Assembly: GCA_037783415.1 (NCBI GenBank)
Contig: JAZGTN010000058.1
Span: forward strand, 7,228,001-7,292,000
Source: Leptasterias polaris
Lineage: Eukaryota; Echinodermata; Asteroidea; Forcipulatida; Asteriidae
Direction of reading: 5' to 3'
Length of the DNA stretch: 64,000 nucleotides
The notes under the pieces are model-generated. The model was not told the origin of the DNA, searched no databases, and worked only from the letters and a program-made list of their open reading frames with translations. The first letter of the stretch is position 1; every line of letters begins with the position of its first letter. Position numbers and translations under genes: made by a program. Positions 23,287 to 34,093 of the stretch are shown here, one piece after another.

Positions 23287-24156
23287 ATTGTGTCGGCCTA
23301 CTCAAACTACAAGTACTAAGAAGTGGTAAGATTGAGTGCTGTGATCAAGGGGTGAAGTCGTGATGTGTTACATGTATACGGAATACGGGATGAAATAAGT
23401 TGACATGAGATTGTCTTCAAGCAATTTCCGTGTTTCAGCTAATGCGTCGCTTGTGTTCACTCATTTAAGAAATCGGTTTTAAATAATGGCCTGTCAGAGG
23501 TCTTTGTTTAACTTTTGTTAATACTGATAGGGACCTACACCCTGTGAATCTTGACTTGGCTTTTTAGAATAGTCAGAGAATAGTTGGGTTGCGAGCCATG
23601 TTTGAGTCAAGTTTGCGCCTTCTTCAGAAATCGGTTGTACACAATGGCTTGTGAGAAGTAGGCCTCATAAGTATGATACCTGCATTTATAGCATACTGAC
23701 CACAGGTGCACAAAACGGATCGTCTCATCCAGAGCCGCTACTCAAAATAGATTTATTCAACCGCAACTACAACTCTTCACTAGGCCTGTGAATATTGATT
23801 TGGCTTTCTAATGGTTGTTCTGCAAGCCACTGGTTGACGGAGTAAAGCTGCATAAGTATACTGACCACAACAGAGTAAAAAAATGGATCGTCTCATCCAG
23901 AGCCGCTACTCAAAATTGATTTATTCATGGAGGAAGGTCTTTTCCTTCCTCCATGCCGCAACTATAACAACTCTTTACTAGGCCTGTGAATATTGACTTG
24001 GCTTTGTAATGGTTGTTCTGCAAGCCAGGTTGACAGAGTACAAGCTGCATAAGTATACTGACCACAACGTAGAGTACAAAAAACGGATATAACTCGGTGG
24101 TTTGTCCTCATTCCAGCATTCCTCTCTATGATTATCAAACCATATCGAACGAAATC
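23287..24156. promoter_or_regulatory. divergent promoter region of the two CACTA genes, with tandem repeats
   Basis: This 870-bp gap lies between the two predicted start codons, so both promoters should be here. From about 23530 to 24090 it consists of imperfect ~190-250-bp repeats sharing GGCCTGTGAATATTGACTTG, GGATCGTCTCATCCAGAGCC and CATAAGTATACTGACCACAA. No clear TATA box was found. Confidence 0.5.
23926..23955. repeat. 12-bp-arm hairpin in the divergent promoter
   Basis: CATGGAGGAAGG, a 6-nt loop, then the exact complement CCTTCCTCCATG. Confidence 0.85.
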
Positions 24157-27100
24157 ATGGAGTCCAGAATTATTTGTTCATGTACAAAGTGTTCACTTGA
24201 AGGCGGAAAGTTATTGATGCCACGGACAGTTGCAAAACACTTCCAAAGTGAATCTAAACGTCATCTACAAGTAACTCGTGAAATGGAAGAAGCTACTAGT
24301 AGCAGCACCAGTGGAGGCTTGCTCGGCGGTTCTTCTTTTTCAAGACCATTGTATCAAGGAAGCAGCCTCAACGTTCTACAAGCAGTTACGATGCTTTTGT
24401 CGATCCAAGGACTGTTCCCTGGGGTGAGTTATGTGACAAATAAAAATACTTTTTGAAACTTTGTTTATCTTTTCTTTTGTTCATTGATATTTTTATCAAT
24501 AGCAGTCGACAGGAAAGAAAATACAGACATAAACGTTATGGGATCAAGCAAGTTAAATTATTTAATTTTAGTTGAAAAAAATCTCTTTCCCGCAAGCCTA
24601 AAGTTCTCTCCCATCATATACATTGTTTTTATAATAAATGTAAACATTTTACGTTCATCTAAGTTTTGACGGTTCGAGTTGACTCGGTCAGGGAACATAC
24701 ACCTTTAGCCTGTAAAGGAACTTAATTTTCTATAGCCCTAATATATTCATCAAACCCAAAAAGACCAAATAAAAAGTATACAATATTTTTGAAATAATTT
24801 AATTGATTGAATTTAGCCTGCACCTTTTACAAAACACTAAGCTTGACTTAATCACTAACTCGATCGGGTACGAGAGTAATATGCCGGTCACACTAAAAGC
24901 CGACAACTGACGACGCCTGGCCTAAATGCACTTTCAAACAACGTTTAAAAACAAATAAACCGATAAATATATGTGTGTAAGAGTCATATGTATCCAAATC
25001 ACCTTGAATTTGTTGCATAAAGTTGTATTACCACGATTTTATTAACGAAAAGAAGTGTCCGCCAAAATGCATATTGAACGCACTTGGACGATACCATTAT
25101 GCAAAGAGTAAGTTCTTAGGGCTTATTTTTTCTTTCTTTCTCAGTCTCTTTTTAAAAAATGCTTTTTTCGTTCTTTATTTATTTTGTCCTTTCCAGACAT
25201 AGAAATATTTACTGACTGTCATTTAACTACTCTAGTAGCATGTTAAATGAAACCGTTGACCAGTTCGGGATCACTCAACATCTCATTGCGTCAAATGGTG
25301 CCGCACTAACTTACTATATAAGTGAGGTAAAATCATATTGCTGCAGTAGAAAGTTTATCTATTGCTTGTAGATTTTTGATTTTATTTTTGAGAAAATGAA
25401 ACTTGGAGGGGTCAATAATGCTTTCAGATGCGCTTCACTTTTACATTCTCCTTTGCTGTTTTGTTTTTTGCGCTGCTGTTGAAGACACTTGCATGACATT
25501 CACTAAAGAAAGGAAGTCCACGTCCATGCCAACACACTTCTGAAGTTTCGTGTCCTTGACAGACAGTTTTATGAATGGGAATATGAATGGGAATATGGGT
25601 TTGCAATAAAGGGCACGCTATTGATTCAGAATAGATTCAACTGATCCTGAATCGGGTCAAACAGGTGGCGATACTTTTCTCAAAGCCTCTTCAAAAGTAC
25701 TTTTTTTTTGTCAGTGACTACCTGGTGAGGTTTATGACATGTTTAGGTAAACTGATCAACTTTTTTGTTTAAGATTTCAAAGAGATTGCAAAAAACCAAA
25801 CGTGAATTCAAGAAGTGATCCCGGAAGGTCAAAAGACTGTACTTGTTACTAATTTGTGGTAAAAAAAAATAAAAATCACAATTTTTTACACTTAAAAAAA
25901 CAAATTTTTCCACAGATTGAAGGTGATTTTAATACGTATGACTCTTACACATGTAAAGTGCATTTAAAATTTGTTGTCGTCAGGCCTTGGCAGTTTTCGG
26001 CTTTTACTTTTTAGTGCGACCCTAATATCCTGGTCAACGCGTACGACCGCGAAATTGCATCTGGTACGAATTGTCTTTGGCACGAGTAACTTGGGTACGA
26101 GTTGACTTTGCAGTGAATAAAAGTACAATTTCTATGCTATAATAATTTCATTATTGTAATTTCGTATAGGTAAGCCAGAGGGCCATCACAGAGCTCCTTC
26201 GTGTGTTGCACATGTACATTCTGCCACCAGGGAATGTGTTGCCAAGCACGTTTACTTCTGCAAAGGCGTTGATAAACAGTTTTCTGATCCCTATAAAGAG
26301 ATTAGCTGTTTGTCCAAACGATCACATTGTATACGATGGCAAGAACTGTGACCTACAACACTGTCCCGTCTGTAATGAACCAAGGTAATAAAATGAATAT
26401 TATTTTTACCCAATTATTGTTTTTGAAAGGCTTTCTCCATCCACAATGCTCCGATTAGGGTATCGCTAGTATCTTTTCTCAATATTTAAAACCGTATGTA
26501 CATTCACATTTGAAATTGTACAGATCGTTCTTGTTTTCTTTTTAGCAACTGTACGTACATTACAGGCAGGGTATACTTTTGGTAATTATCAAAGACCAGT
26601 ATCCTCACTTGGTTTATCCCAACATATGCATATTGCGAAAATTTGGGTTCACTTGGTCATCGAAGTTGCAAGTAAACAATGAAATTAGAAAAATCAAACT
26701 TGTTGAATAGAAGTGTATAGGCTTTCAGATGCATGAGAAAGGTTGTGAAAAAATTACTATTTTGCTAAAGCTACATTACAACAATGTTTTATTATATCAA
26801 CCGAGATATACCCTCCTTTTAACGATCTTCTAGTTTTTCAATTGAAGTAAGTCTAAAATATTTTGGACAACAAAATATATATCGATTGCAAATTCACTTT
26901 GAAAAAAAAAGAAAGGACATTGAAATGAATATTTCCTGCATGCAAACCATAACGTCGATCGCTTTTCCGTTAAAACAGGTACAAGGATGGTACAAAGGTT
27001 CCGCAGAAGGACTTTTCCTATATACCCCTTATTCCACGGCTTCAACGGTGGTTCAACATCCCGGCGATATCCAGCATCCTACAACAACACAAGTCAGTGC

Positions 27101-30100
27101 CAGAACAAAATCCAGTGAATGACCTTCATATGTCCCCTGCCTGGAAGAAGATGTATGCAAAAGGTATAATTCAGTATTGAACAACCTGTCTGCATCTGTA
27201 TTTTTATGTTGTTTACTTGTCTGATCGTTTTAAACTGTTAGTGAGCCGGTACAACGCAGCCAAATTCAAAATGAACAACAACTATAACTCTGACATTTTA
27301 ACTGACATTTTTACGTACATTTAAGCATGCAGTATTGCGTCGTCTCAATTCTCAAGCAAGCTGATTTTGTGGGGGTATAGTATGGCTAAAACCAGGTAAA
27401 TGTTGTATTTTGGCCGAAGGTACATAATTGCATTTGTAAAGTACACATATTGTGATTTGTTTGACATATAGACGGCGTTTTCCAGGGAGACAACCGCTGC
27501 CTGACATTCACGATGAGCGCAGATGGCTTTGACCCTTTTAATCATCAAAAGGTCCAGTACAGTATGTGTCCGGTGCTCCTGAAGTGTATGAACTTCAATC
27601 CCCTTAGCAGAGACAAGATTGGTAGAATGCTTCTGTCTTCTATAGTACCAGGTAAATATAATGTTTGAAAACACATGGAAACCATCCAAAGGATGATGCA
27701 ATTTGGAATATTTGGCTACCCCAATGACACAATAAATAGCATATTCATCAGACTGTTTGTTAGACTGTTTGTTAAACGGTTGAAAGTAGAAACGGTTCCA
27801 AAGCATTTGAAAAACGAATTGGCGGCTACGGCTAGATTTGCTGCATTGAAGTATAGTACATCCTTTTCTTTTGTCAACAGTTCAACACCAACCATGCCAT
27901 AATTATTTGCTTTCCTCTTTGTACAGGGCCATGCGGGCCTGGAGATATGAATCCCTATATGGCTCCATTAGTAGATGAGTTGAGAGAATTGGAAGGCGGT
28001 GTATGTTGTTTTGATGCTGCGACAGGAGAAAACTTCAGGTTAAAGGCCCGTGTTATCATGGGAATTTTCGATAACCCTGGTTCCTCCAAGGTCCTGAAGT
28101 TTGCTTCTCCTGGCTCCATCAATAATGCCTGCAGACATTGCACTATAAAGGGTAAGCGTTACACATCAGTTGTACAGTAAAAGTATTAAATTTAGTGAAG
28201 TATCTGAAGTGAAAAAAAAACCCAGCGCAATTACTTTGCTCAACATTACCCCATCATATCCTCTATCCAGGCGAATATTCTAAAGAGTACAGCAAAGTGT
28301 TGTACCACCATAATCGACGGTACCTATCCCATAATGACATGCTTCGGAGTCAAGGGACTCCAGAAAGGCGAGGCCCTCATCCCCTCCAATCAAGGGAAGA
28401 AGACCTGGAGAATGGTAGGAAAGTCGACGAACTGAGGAAAAGGTCATGTACGAGCGAGACGGAGAGACTTCGTAAGAAAGCCAAAGCAGCAGTTTCGAAA
28501 CTGGAGAAAGCTACTGGGAAGAAGGGAGTGGAAGAACTTGCCAGACTGCCATATTACGCAGATGTAGACATTCCTGTGGAGCTCATGCACACAATACAGG
28601 TAAAAGGGCAAAGTGCACACATGACCTTTGTATACCCTGGCTCTACAGTGTTTCAAACACTAATACGCGTGGGAAATGCGACGGCAAATGTACACTGTGA
28701 TAATTTTTATCCCATGCAAGCCTGTATCGTCTATTTTGTTTGGACAATTTTGAACACTTTTGTTTTAAATGTGTGCATAAAAATTTTGTTTTAAATGTGT
28801 GCATAATAATTTTGGTTTAAATTTGTTCATATAGGTTATAATGAAGAAGTTTTTTGGGCTGTTCACTGGAAGGGACGTCAACGAAAAGATGTTGACTGCA
28901 GAGGTTGCACGGCATGCGGGAGTCAGAGAACTTTCACTCTGGACCCTGACGAAACAGCAGAGGGGGGTGGTTGCGGCTGATGCAAGTTAGAGTCCCATGT
29001 GATTTCGATTGGCGCCCCAAGAAGCTTTTCTCAAAGCCAGCATTGCCTTACATGAAGTGCAGCGACTGGAGAAAGGTATGTTGAACATTATGCATGACAA
29101 AAGCCTTGATAAAAAAAAATGTTGGTTTGCTTTCAACAAGTTGTTTTCCAACTTAATATTGTTGAGAATATTTACTTCGCAACACAATTCATACTGGTTT
29201 TATCATGAGAACTCATCAGGAAAATAAATTAGTCCTTTTCCGATAAGATACTAAAATCTAACTTTGACCAATGGTTTCATACAATTTCTTTCTCAATACA
29301 GTAAACATTTGGCAAAAACAAATGAAGTGAATTTCCGTTTCAACATCCTCCATAATGTCGAAATGTACAAACTTTTCAAAATCTTTTCTTACCCAGCTTG
29401 CTGCAAACGGCATACTCAAGTACGCGCTACGTGGAACGTTGGGCGACAGCCAGAGAATAACGTTCTTCAGATTCTGTGACGTTGTCAGGGACCTGACGGA
29501 CCACAGTGTGGATCTCACTCAGTTGCTGACACTGGAGATTGAAGTACACCAGGTACTAAGTCTCATTGAAAGAGACTTTCCTCTTGGTATTCAGGTGAGT
29601 CTTGTGATTTGAACACTATCTTTTCTCCCTGGATCTCAATGTGGTTTAAGCTGACTATCTTTCCTTCCTGCCCGTTATATTGAATCTCAATTATTGCATC
29701 TCTACGCTATGGAATAAGCAATAATAACTAAAACCATGAAGGTTTTTTTTTTTTACTTTTACTGGTGAGCGCCTTTACTACTGGGAAGGTGGTTACAACA
29801 GTTGGTTTAATAATGTTACTGATGATCCATCCCATAATTATGTTTGTGCTTCTCTATTTAACAGACACTTTGCATGCACATTATGCACCATTCAACTGGG
29901 ACATTACGAAAGTATGGGCCCGTCAACTCGCAGTGGATGTTTGGGTTTGAACGGTTTATGGCTTTTTTGGCGGGTCGCATACTGAATCGCAAGCAGCCGG
30001 AGGCTACAGCAATTGAGGCTTACAGGGTAAGTGTTTATTAATTTTTCATTGGAACAATCCAGAAGTTTCTGGACCAAAAAGTTGTATTATTTTGGTGATG

Positions 30101-31225
30101 TACGTTCAACTTGTGATAGAAACACAACCATGTACAGAATAATGATTTTTTATTTTTTTTTTTTAACAGATGTATGAATTCAGCCAATTCATGGCTATTG
30201 CTGGGTACCTTCCTGAGGGCAGTGTATGTACTAGTAACACCACAGCTGTGCTTGCTGCAACCGAGGAGTCGACCGTTGCAGGTAAGGACTCGTGTTTCTG
30301 TAGCTGCATTGAAGGCTTTAGACAGGGTATACTTATGGTAATTGTCAAAGACCAGTATCCTCGCTAGGTGTATCCAAACATACGCATAGAATAACAAACC
30401 TGTGAAGTTGCATATAATATCACATAATCAATGAGAGCACTTCAGACGAAATAATTTCGCAGGATCATTATTACCATCACCATCTTTATAAAAAGTAGGC
30501 TGTCGGAAAACAAAATTCACTTTTTATATTTTGGGTCAATACCAAAGTATGACCCTACCTTTACATCAAAGCTTTCATGTTGATGACAATTTGTGTCTAC
30601 ATTGTCATGGACAAAAAACCTCAATTTGTTCACATTTTCTTGAAAAACAATATTACAATTATTTCATTATTACATCCTATCAATTTGTTGTTCTTCTGCC
30701 GAATCTATAGATGAACCCTGTCATCTGCTGAAGGGAAAACGCCCAGTGGTGGACGTCACTTTGGCCAGGGGAGACAGGGAAAGTCTACTTGCAATGGGTG
30801 TGGCAGCAACGGTCGGCAAGAAGTTCTTTCTGGCACAGAGGGAAAAACCAAGACGCCAAAAGTACACCTGTTGTGAAACTGACTCAAACAAGTCGGTTGT
30901 TTCATCAATTGTTGCAGGTCTTTTCACAACAGGTGGAAATTTGGCAAACAGATTGGGAGGTGGATATTTATTTTTTGGGCAGGTGCTGTATTTCCTTCTG
31001 TGCCAGACTGACGGCGGCTCCCAGGAGTTTGCGAAAGTGAAGTGGAAAGCTGCACCTGTCCGTGACACCGAAGCACCAGGACTGTGGAGGGTTCAAGATG
31101 TGGAACTTAAAACTACAATTGTTCCTCTTTCTAAACTTTCCCCTCCACTAACCACAGCTGTAGACTCTGACAATATTTTATGGATTTTAGACTGGAATGC
31201 TAAACATGTTAACGTTGTGGAGTGA
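24157..31225 (+). CDS. CACTA (EnSpm) tnp2-type transposase, 11 exons, one frameshift
   Basis: Exons: 24157-24423, 26170-26384, 26979-27163, 27472-27651, 27927-28151, 28271-28599, 28835-29075, 29397-29594, 29865-30026, 30170-30281, 30711-31225. All introns are GT/AG and phases agree, giving about 875 aa. Residues 7-12 are CSCTKC; a zinc-ribbon-like site uses C137, C149, C154 and C157. The tnp2 region shows SADGFDPF (D240), YSMCPVLL, VPGPCGPGDMNPYMAPLVDE, GIFDNPGSS (D331) and CRHC. The later FGFERF holds E642, a candidate third acidic residue. It would cut and join the TIRs. The only defect seen is in exon 7, where the six-G run at 28962-28967 has one base too many and the frame runs into TAG; an assembly error is possible. 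The ATG is the first in frame before the Cys motif. Confidence 0.9.
26565..26822. mobile_element. TTAA-type MITE in transposase intron 2
   Basis: The ends AGGCAGGGTATACTTTTGG and GATATACCCTCCTTTTAA are roughly inverted, and the interior shares CAAAGACCAGTATCCTC with other family copies. A related fragment lies in intron 10 at about 30312-30405. Confidence 0.6.
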
Positions 31226-31285
31226 AAGGCTTTTGTACATGCATCAAAGCGCTGTTAACAAACATTAAAAAGCTGAAGCAACCAA

Positions 31286-31291
31286 AATAAA
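31286..31291 (+). terminator. poly(A) signal after the transposase
   Basis: AATAAA about 60 nt after the transposase stop codon, followed by AT-rich sequence. Confidence 0.55.
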
Positions 31292-33038
31292 ATCTAAAAA
31301 TACCTAAGCTACATATGATATTGGGGTTTTGTTCATGTTCTTTGTTCCAAGGTAATTATTTAGCATTTCATTTGCCATTTAGACATTATTTTATATATTT
31401 TTTGGAGGGGTGAGTTTATTGCCTTTTATATTGTAGGGCCTATCAAGTTTATTTGTTATGTAAATTTTGATTCATGAATTTGAAGAAAGGGCAATTAGCA
31501 GCATTCAATGTGAATAAAAACATTGTTATGTAATATTTGATATTTTATTACAATTTCGGTAAACATGTTTGAAGGTGGTAACTTTACTTAAACATGCAAC
31601 TTTTGGGGCTTCAAAGGGTTATTTGTAAATGGTAATTCTTTTTTCATCGGTTAATGAAAGTTCATACAAAAACATCTGATAGAAATTAAAAATTCATTAC
31701 CGACGAACAATTCAAACAATCTAAAAAAACAAGTTCAACTGATGATTCATGAATTTGAAGAAAGGGCAATTAGCAGCATTCAATGTGAATAAAAACAAAA
31801 CATTTGACAGCATTTTAAAAATATTGTTCTACTTCAGAACAACACTAAAAAAGTGTTTATAGTTTGAAGAGATTGTAACAGCCCCTTATTTTAAAAAGGG
31901 CACAACAAGCTGCTGATTGGCCTCTTGAACAGTGTATACTAATCACATGTATATTTGCTTTATTTGAATTTAAGTCGTTTACATTTTTTTCCTTGCTGTA
32001 ACGAGTTATAAATTGAACAATAAATTTGTTGATATAAACATATTGAATAAAAAATCTGGTTTATGTGTTATTTGTGTGCCTTTTCATTACGGAAATAATT
32101 TTAAGATAATTATAAGTTTGGCTTTTGTACAATAATGGTGTAATCAAAAATGGCAACATTAATTAAAATAAGAGTAACATCGGGCACTTAAGTTTGAAGA
32201 TCGATGGCTACAATAAGCCCAAATTGCTCATACAAAGCCAATAATAATGTTGGTGTTCAATCATGGCTTGCTTCATAAGGCCAAGTAAACACAAATACCA
32301 GTTGATCGTCCGGGTTTTTTCAAAAAGAGGAGGATGGGGGCCTTTTTATTTCTTTCGAAGGTGGCCGCCAAGCATTTGAATTCAAACTGGCCACCAATTC
32401 TTCAGTTTAAAGTCACCACTTACTTTTTCTGTAGTTACAAGTTCTAAAAGATCGGCAAGTTTAATGAAAGAGTACTGGAAGACGCTTTTGAGCCACGCTG
32501 TCACTCTGTCATGATGTCGAACATGGTATAACGGCAAGGGGACCGGACGCGCTGAATATTTAAGTTCAGTATGCTGTTGCTCTTTGACTGCGTATAGTTT
32601 TGCGTGCAACTATCTCCTTATTGTACTCTGTACACATGTACAATGTACTTGTCCCCGATCCGTACACACACATTATCACACACACGTGCAGGGCTTCTCT
32701 GGCTCGTACCATTTTACTGAGGGGTACCCTCGGGGAAGGTGACATAAAATAGACCAGCAAGGACCAGCAACCTATGAGTTAAACTATAAATAACCATTAA
32801 TTGAACTTATATACATGTAACTACAAAAATATTAATATCGAACTGAATTTAACTAGTTTCTTTGATGCACATATTTTTACAAGTTTGTCGATTATTTTTT
32901 AGCACCCTTTTTATAAGTGTAAGGTCCTTAGGCCGACTGTGTGGGTGTGTGTGTTTACCCATTGGTTTACATGTACGTGTACTGTGTGCTGGCAGATGCT
33001 CCCCGAAGAACTATCCGCGATCGATCCTACCTACATTA
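31292..33038. other. CACTA 3' flank, AT-rich, no gene seen
   Basis: It includes a 54-bp direct repeat (31469-31522 and 31744-31797, starting GATTCATGAATTTGAAGAAA). Nothing else is recognised. Confidence 0.5.
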
Positions 33039-33040
33039 TA

Positions 33041-33474
33041 GACTGTGCAAGTCTCGCGCGCATTCGAAATTCCGGGACCATAGTGGTCCCAACCATTATT
33101 AGCCTTTTTGAGATATGGCGGACGTAGGACGCCCTGTATTCAGGGCGTCCCTGACGAGGCAAATCTTTTACCTCTCTGCGCGCGATGTTAACAGTCCCTA
33201 TATACAATTTTTGTGGTTTGACTTGCCAAGCAAAGAGTCTCCTCTCATTTGACCAAAACTTAGCAACATGTAAGGCTCCACTGGTTAGTTGCACTTGCAA
33301 ATACAAAAGGTTATTTAAAAAGCTAAAACTTTTCATAAAATTGTAATGATTTATTTTTGTTGTTCAGATTTTGTCATGAGATATAATTTAAAACAAAGAT
33401 TTAATTTCAGAAAAAAAAAATGTTCTTCGTTTGACGTGTTTTCTCGTTCGGATACGCGCGAGACTTGCACAGTC
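33041..33474. mobile_element. TA-flanked MITE, copy 2
   Basis: 434 bp with GACTGTGCAAGTCTCGCGCG at one end and its exact inverse at the other, and TA on both sides (33039-33040, 33475-33476). The interior has a short perfect hairpin (GGACGCCCTG, TATT, CAGGGCGTCC near 33120-33153). It resembles copy 1 at both ends. Confidence 0.85.
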
Positions 33475-33930
33475 TAGACTGTGTTTCTTCGTTGTAACGT
33501 TTTTGAAGAAAATACCGGGAGAGGTGTTTGCTGTTTTTTCAACAAACAAGTGTAGACACTGAATTCTACATCAATGATTCAACTGAAACATTTAGAGGTA
33601 ACATAACATTCTTGATTATTGTGTCTACACTAAATTAGCACGGGCATTATTTTGACAAAAAACAAAAGATGACCCTACCATTCTAATGACCAGGCAAAGA
33701 AAATCATGTATGCCTGCATGTCGGCCAATTCTAAAGTGCAGGACTGCAGTGAGCGTACATGCATTGTAAATGGTTGCTCTCTTTGCTTTCAACTAATGCG
33801 CTTACATTAATCGGATAAATAGCGGCCGTTAATTTTAAGAGCCATTCTTGTGGGATTACAGTGGATACAACAGGGTCAACAATGGAGCAAAGGCTTAACT
33901 TGAATAGCAAAGTTAATGAGCTGGCCTCGT

Positions 33931-34026
33931 TGGAGTTCACGGCGTTTTCACGGCGTTTTCATGTCGACTTTTTTTCACGGCATTTTCACGGTATGATATC
34001 ACCGTGAAAATGCCATGAACGATTAT
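33931..34026. repeat. right subterminal TTTCACGGC repeats
   Basis: At least five TTCACGGC-type motifs in both orientations just inside the right TIR, mirroring the left end. Confidence 0.75.
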
Positions 34027-34090
34027 TTCACGGCAAATTCACGTCTGAATGCCGATTCATTGTATTTTCACGGCAAAGATTTTCATAGTG
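34027..34090 (-). repeat. CACTA right terminal inverted repeat
   Basis: Exact inverse of 12323-12386, ending CATAGTG and followed by the TGA duplication. Confidence 0.95.
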
Positions 34091-34093
34091 TGA

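Larger units (their letters stand above)
12323..34090. mobile_element. 21.8-kb CACTA (EnSpm) transposon with two divergent genes
   Basis: Both ends are a perfect 64-bp TIR beginning CACTATGAAAATCTTTGCCG. TGA flanks both sides (12320-12322 and 34091-34093), the 3-bp duplication usual for CACTA elements. Inside are a tnp2-type transposase gene (plus, 24157-31225) and a second multi-exon gene (minus, 18076-23286), transcribed away from each other. Subterminal TTTCACGGC repeats lie inside both ends, as plant CACTA elements have for binding by an accessory protein. The rest holds later insertions: TA MITEs, TTAA MITEs, a 0.7-kb palindrome and tandem repeats. The intact TIRs and near-intact genes suggest a fairly young element. 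Confidence 0.93.

Noticed and set aside
25424..25606. 60-aa frame with an IPIHIPIHK repeat
   Set aside because: It lies on the minus strand in transposase intron 1, is caused by a short GGGAATATGAAT repeat, and has no splice partners.
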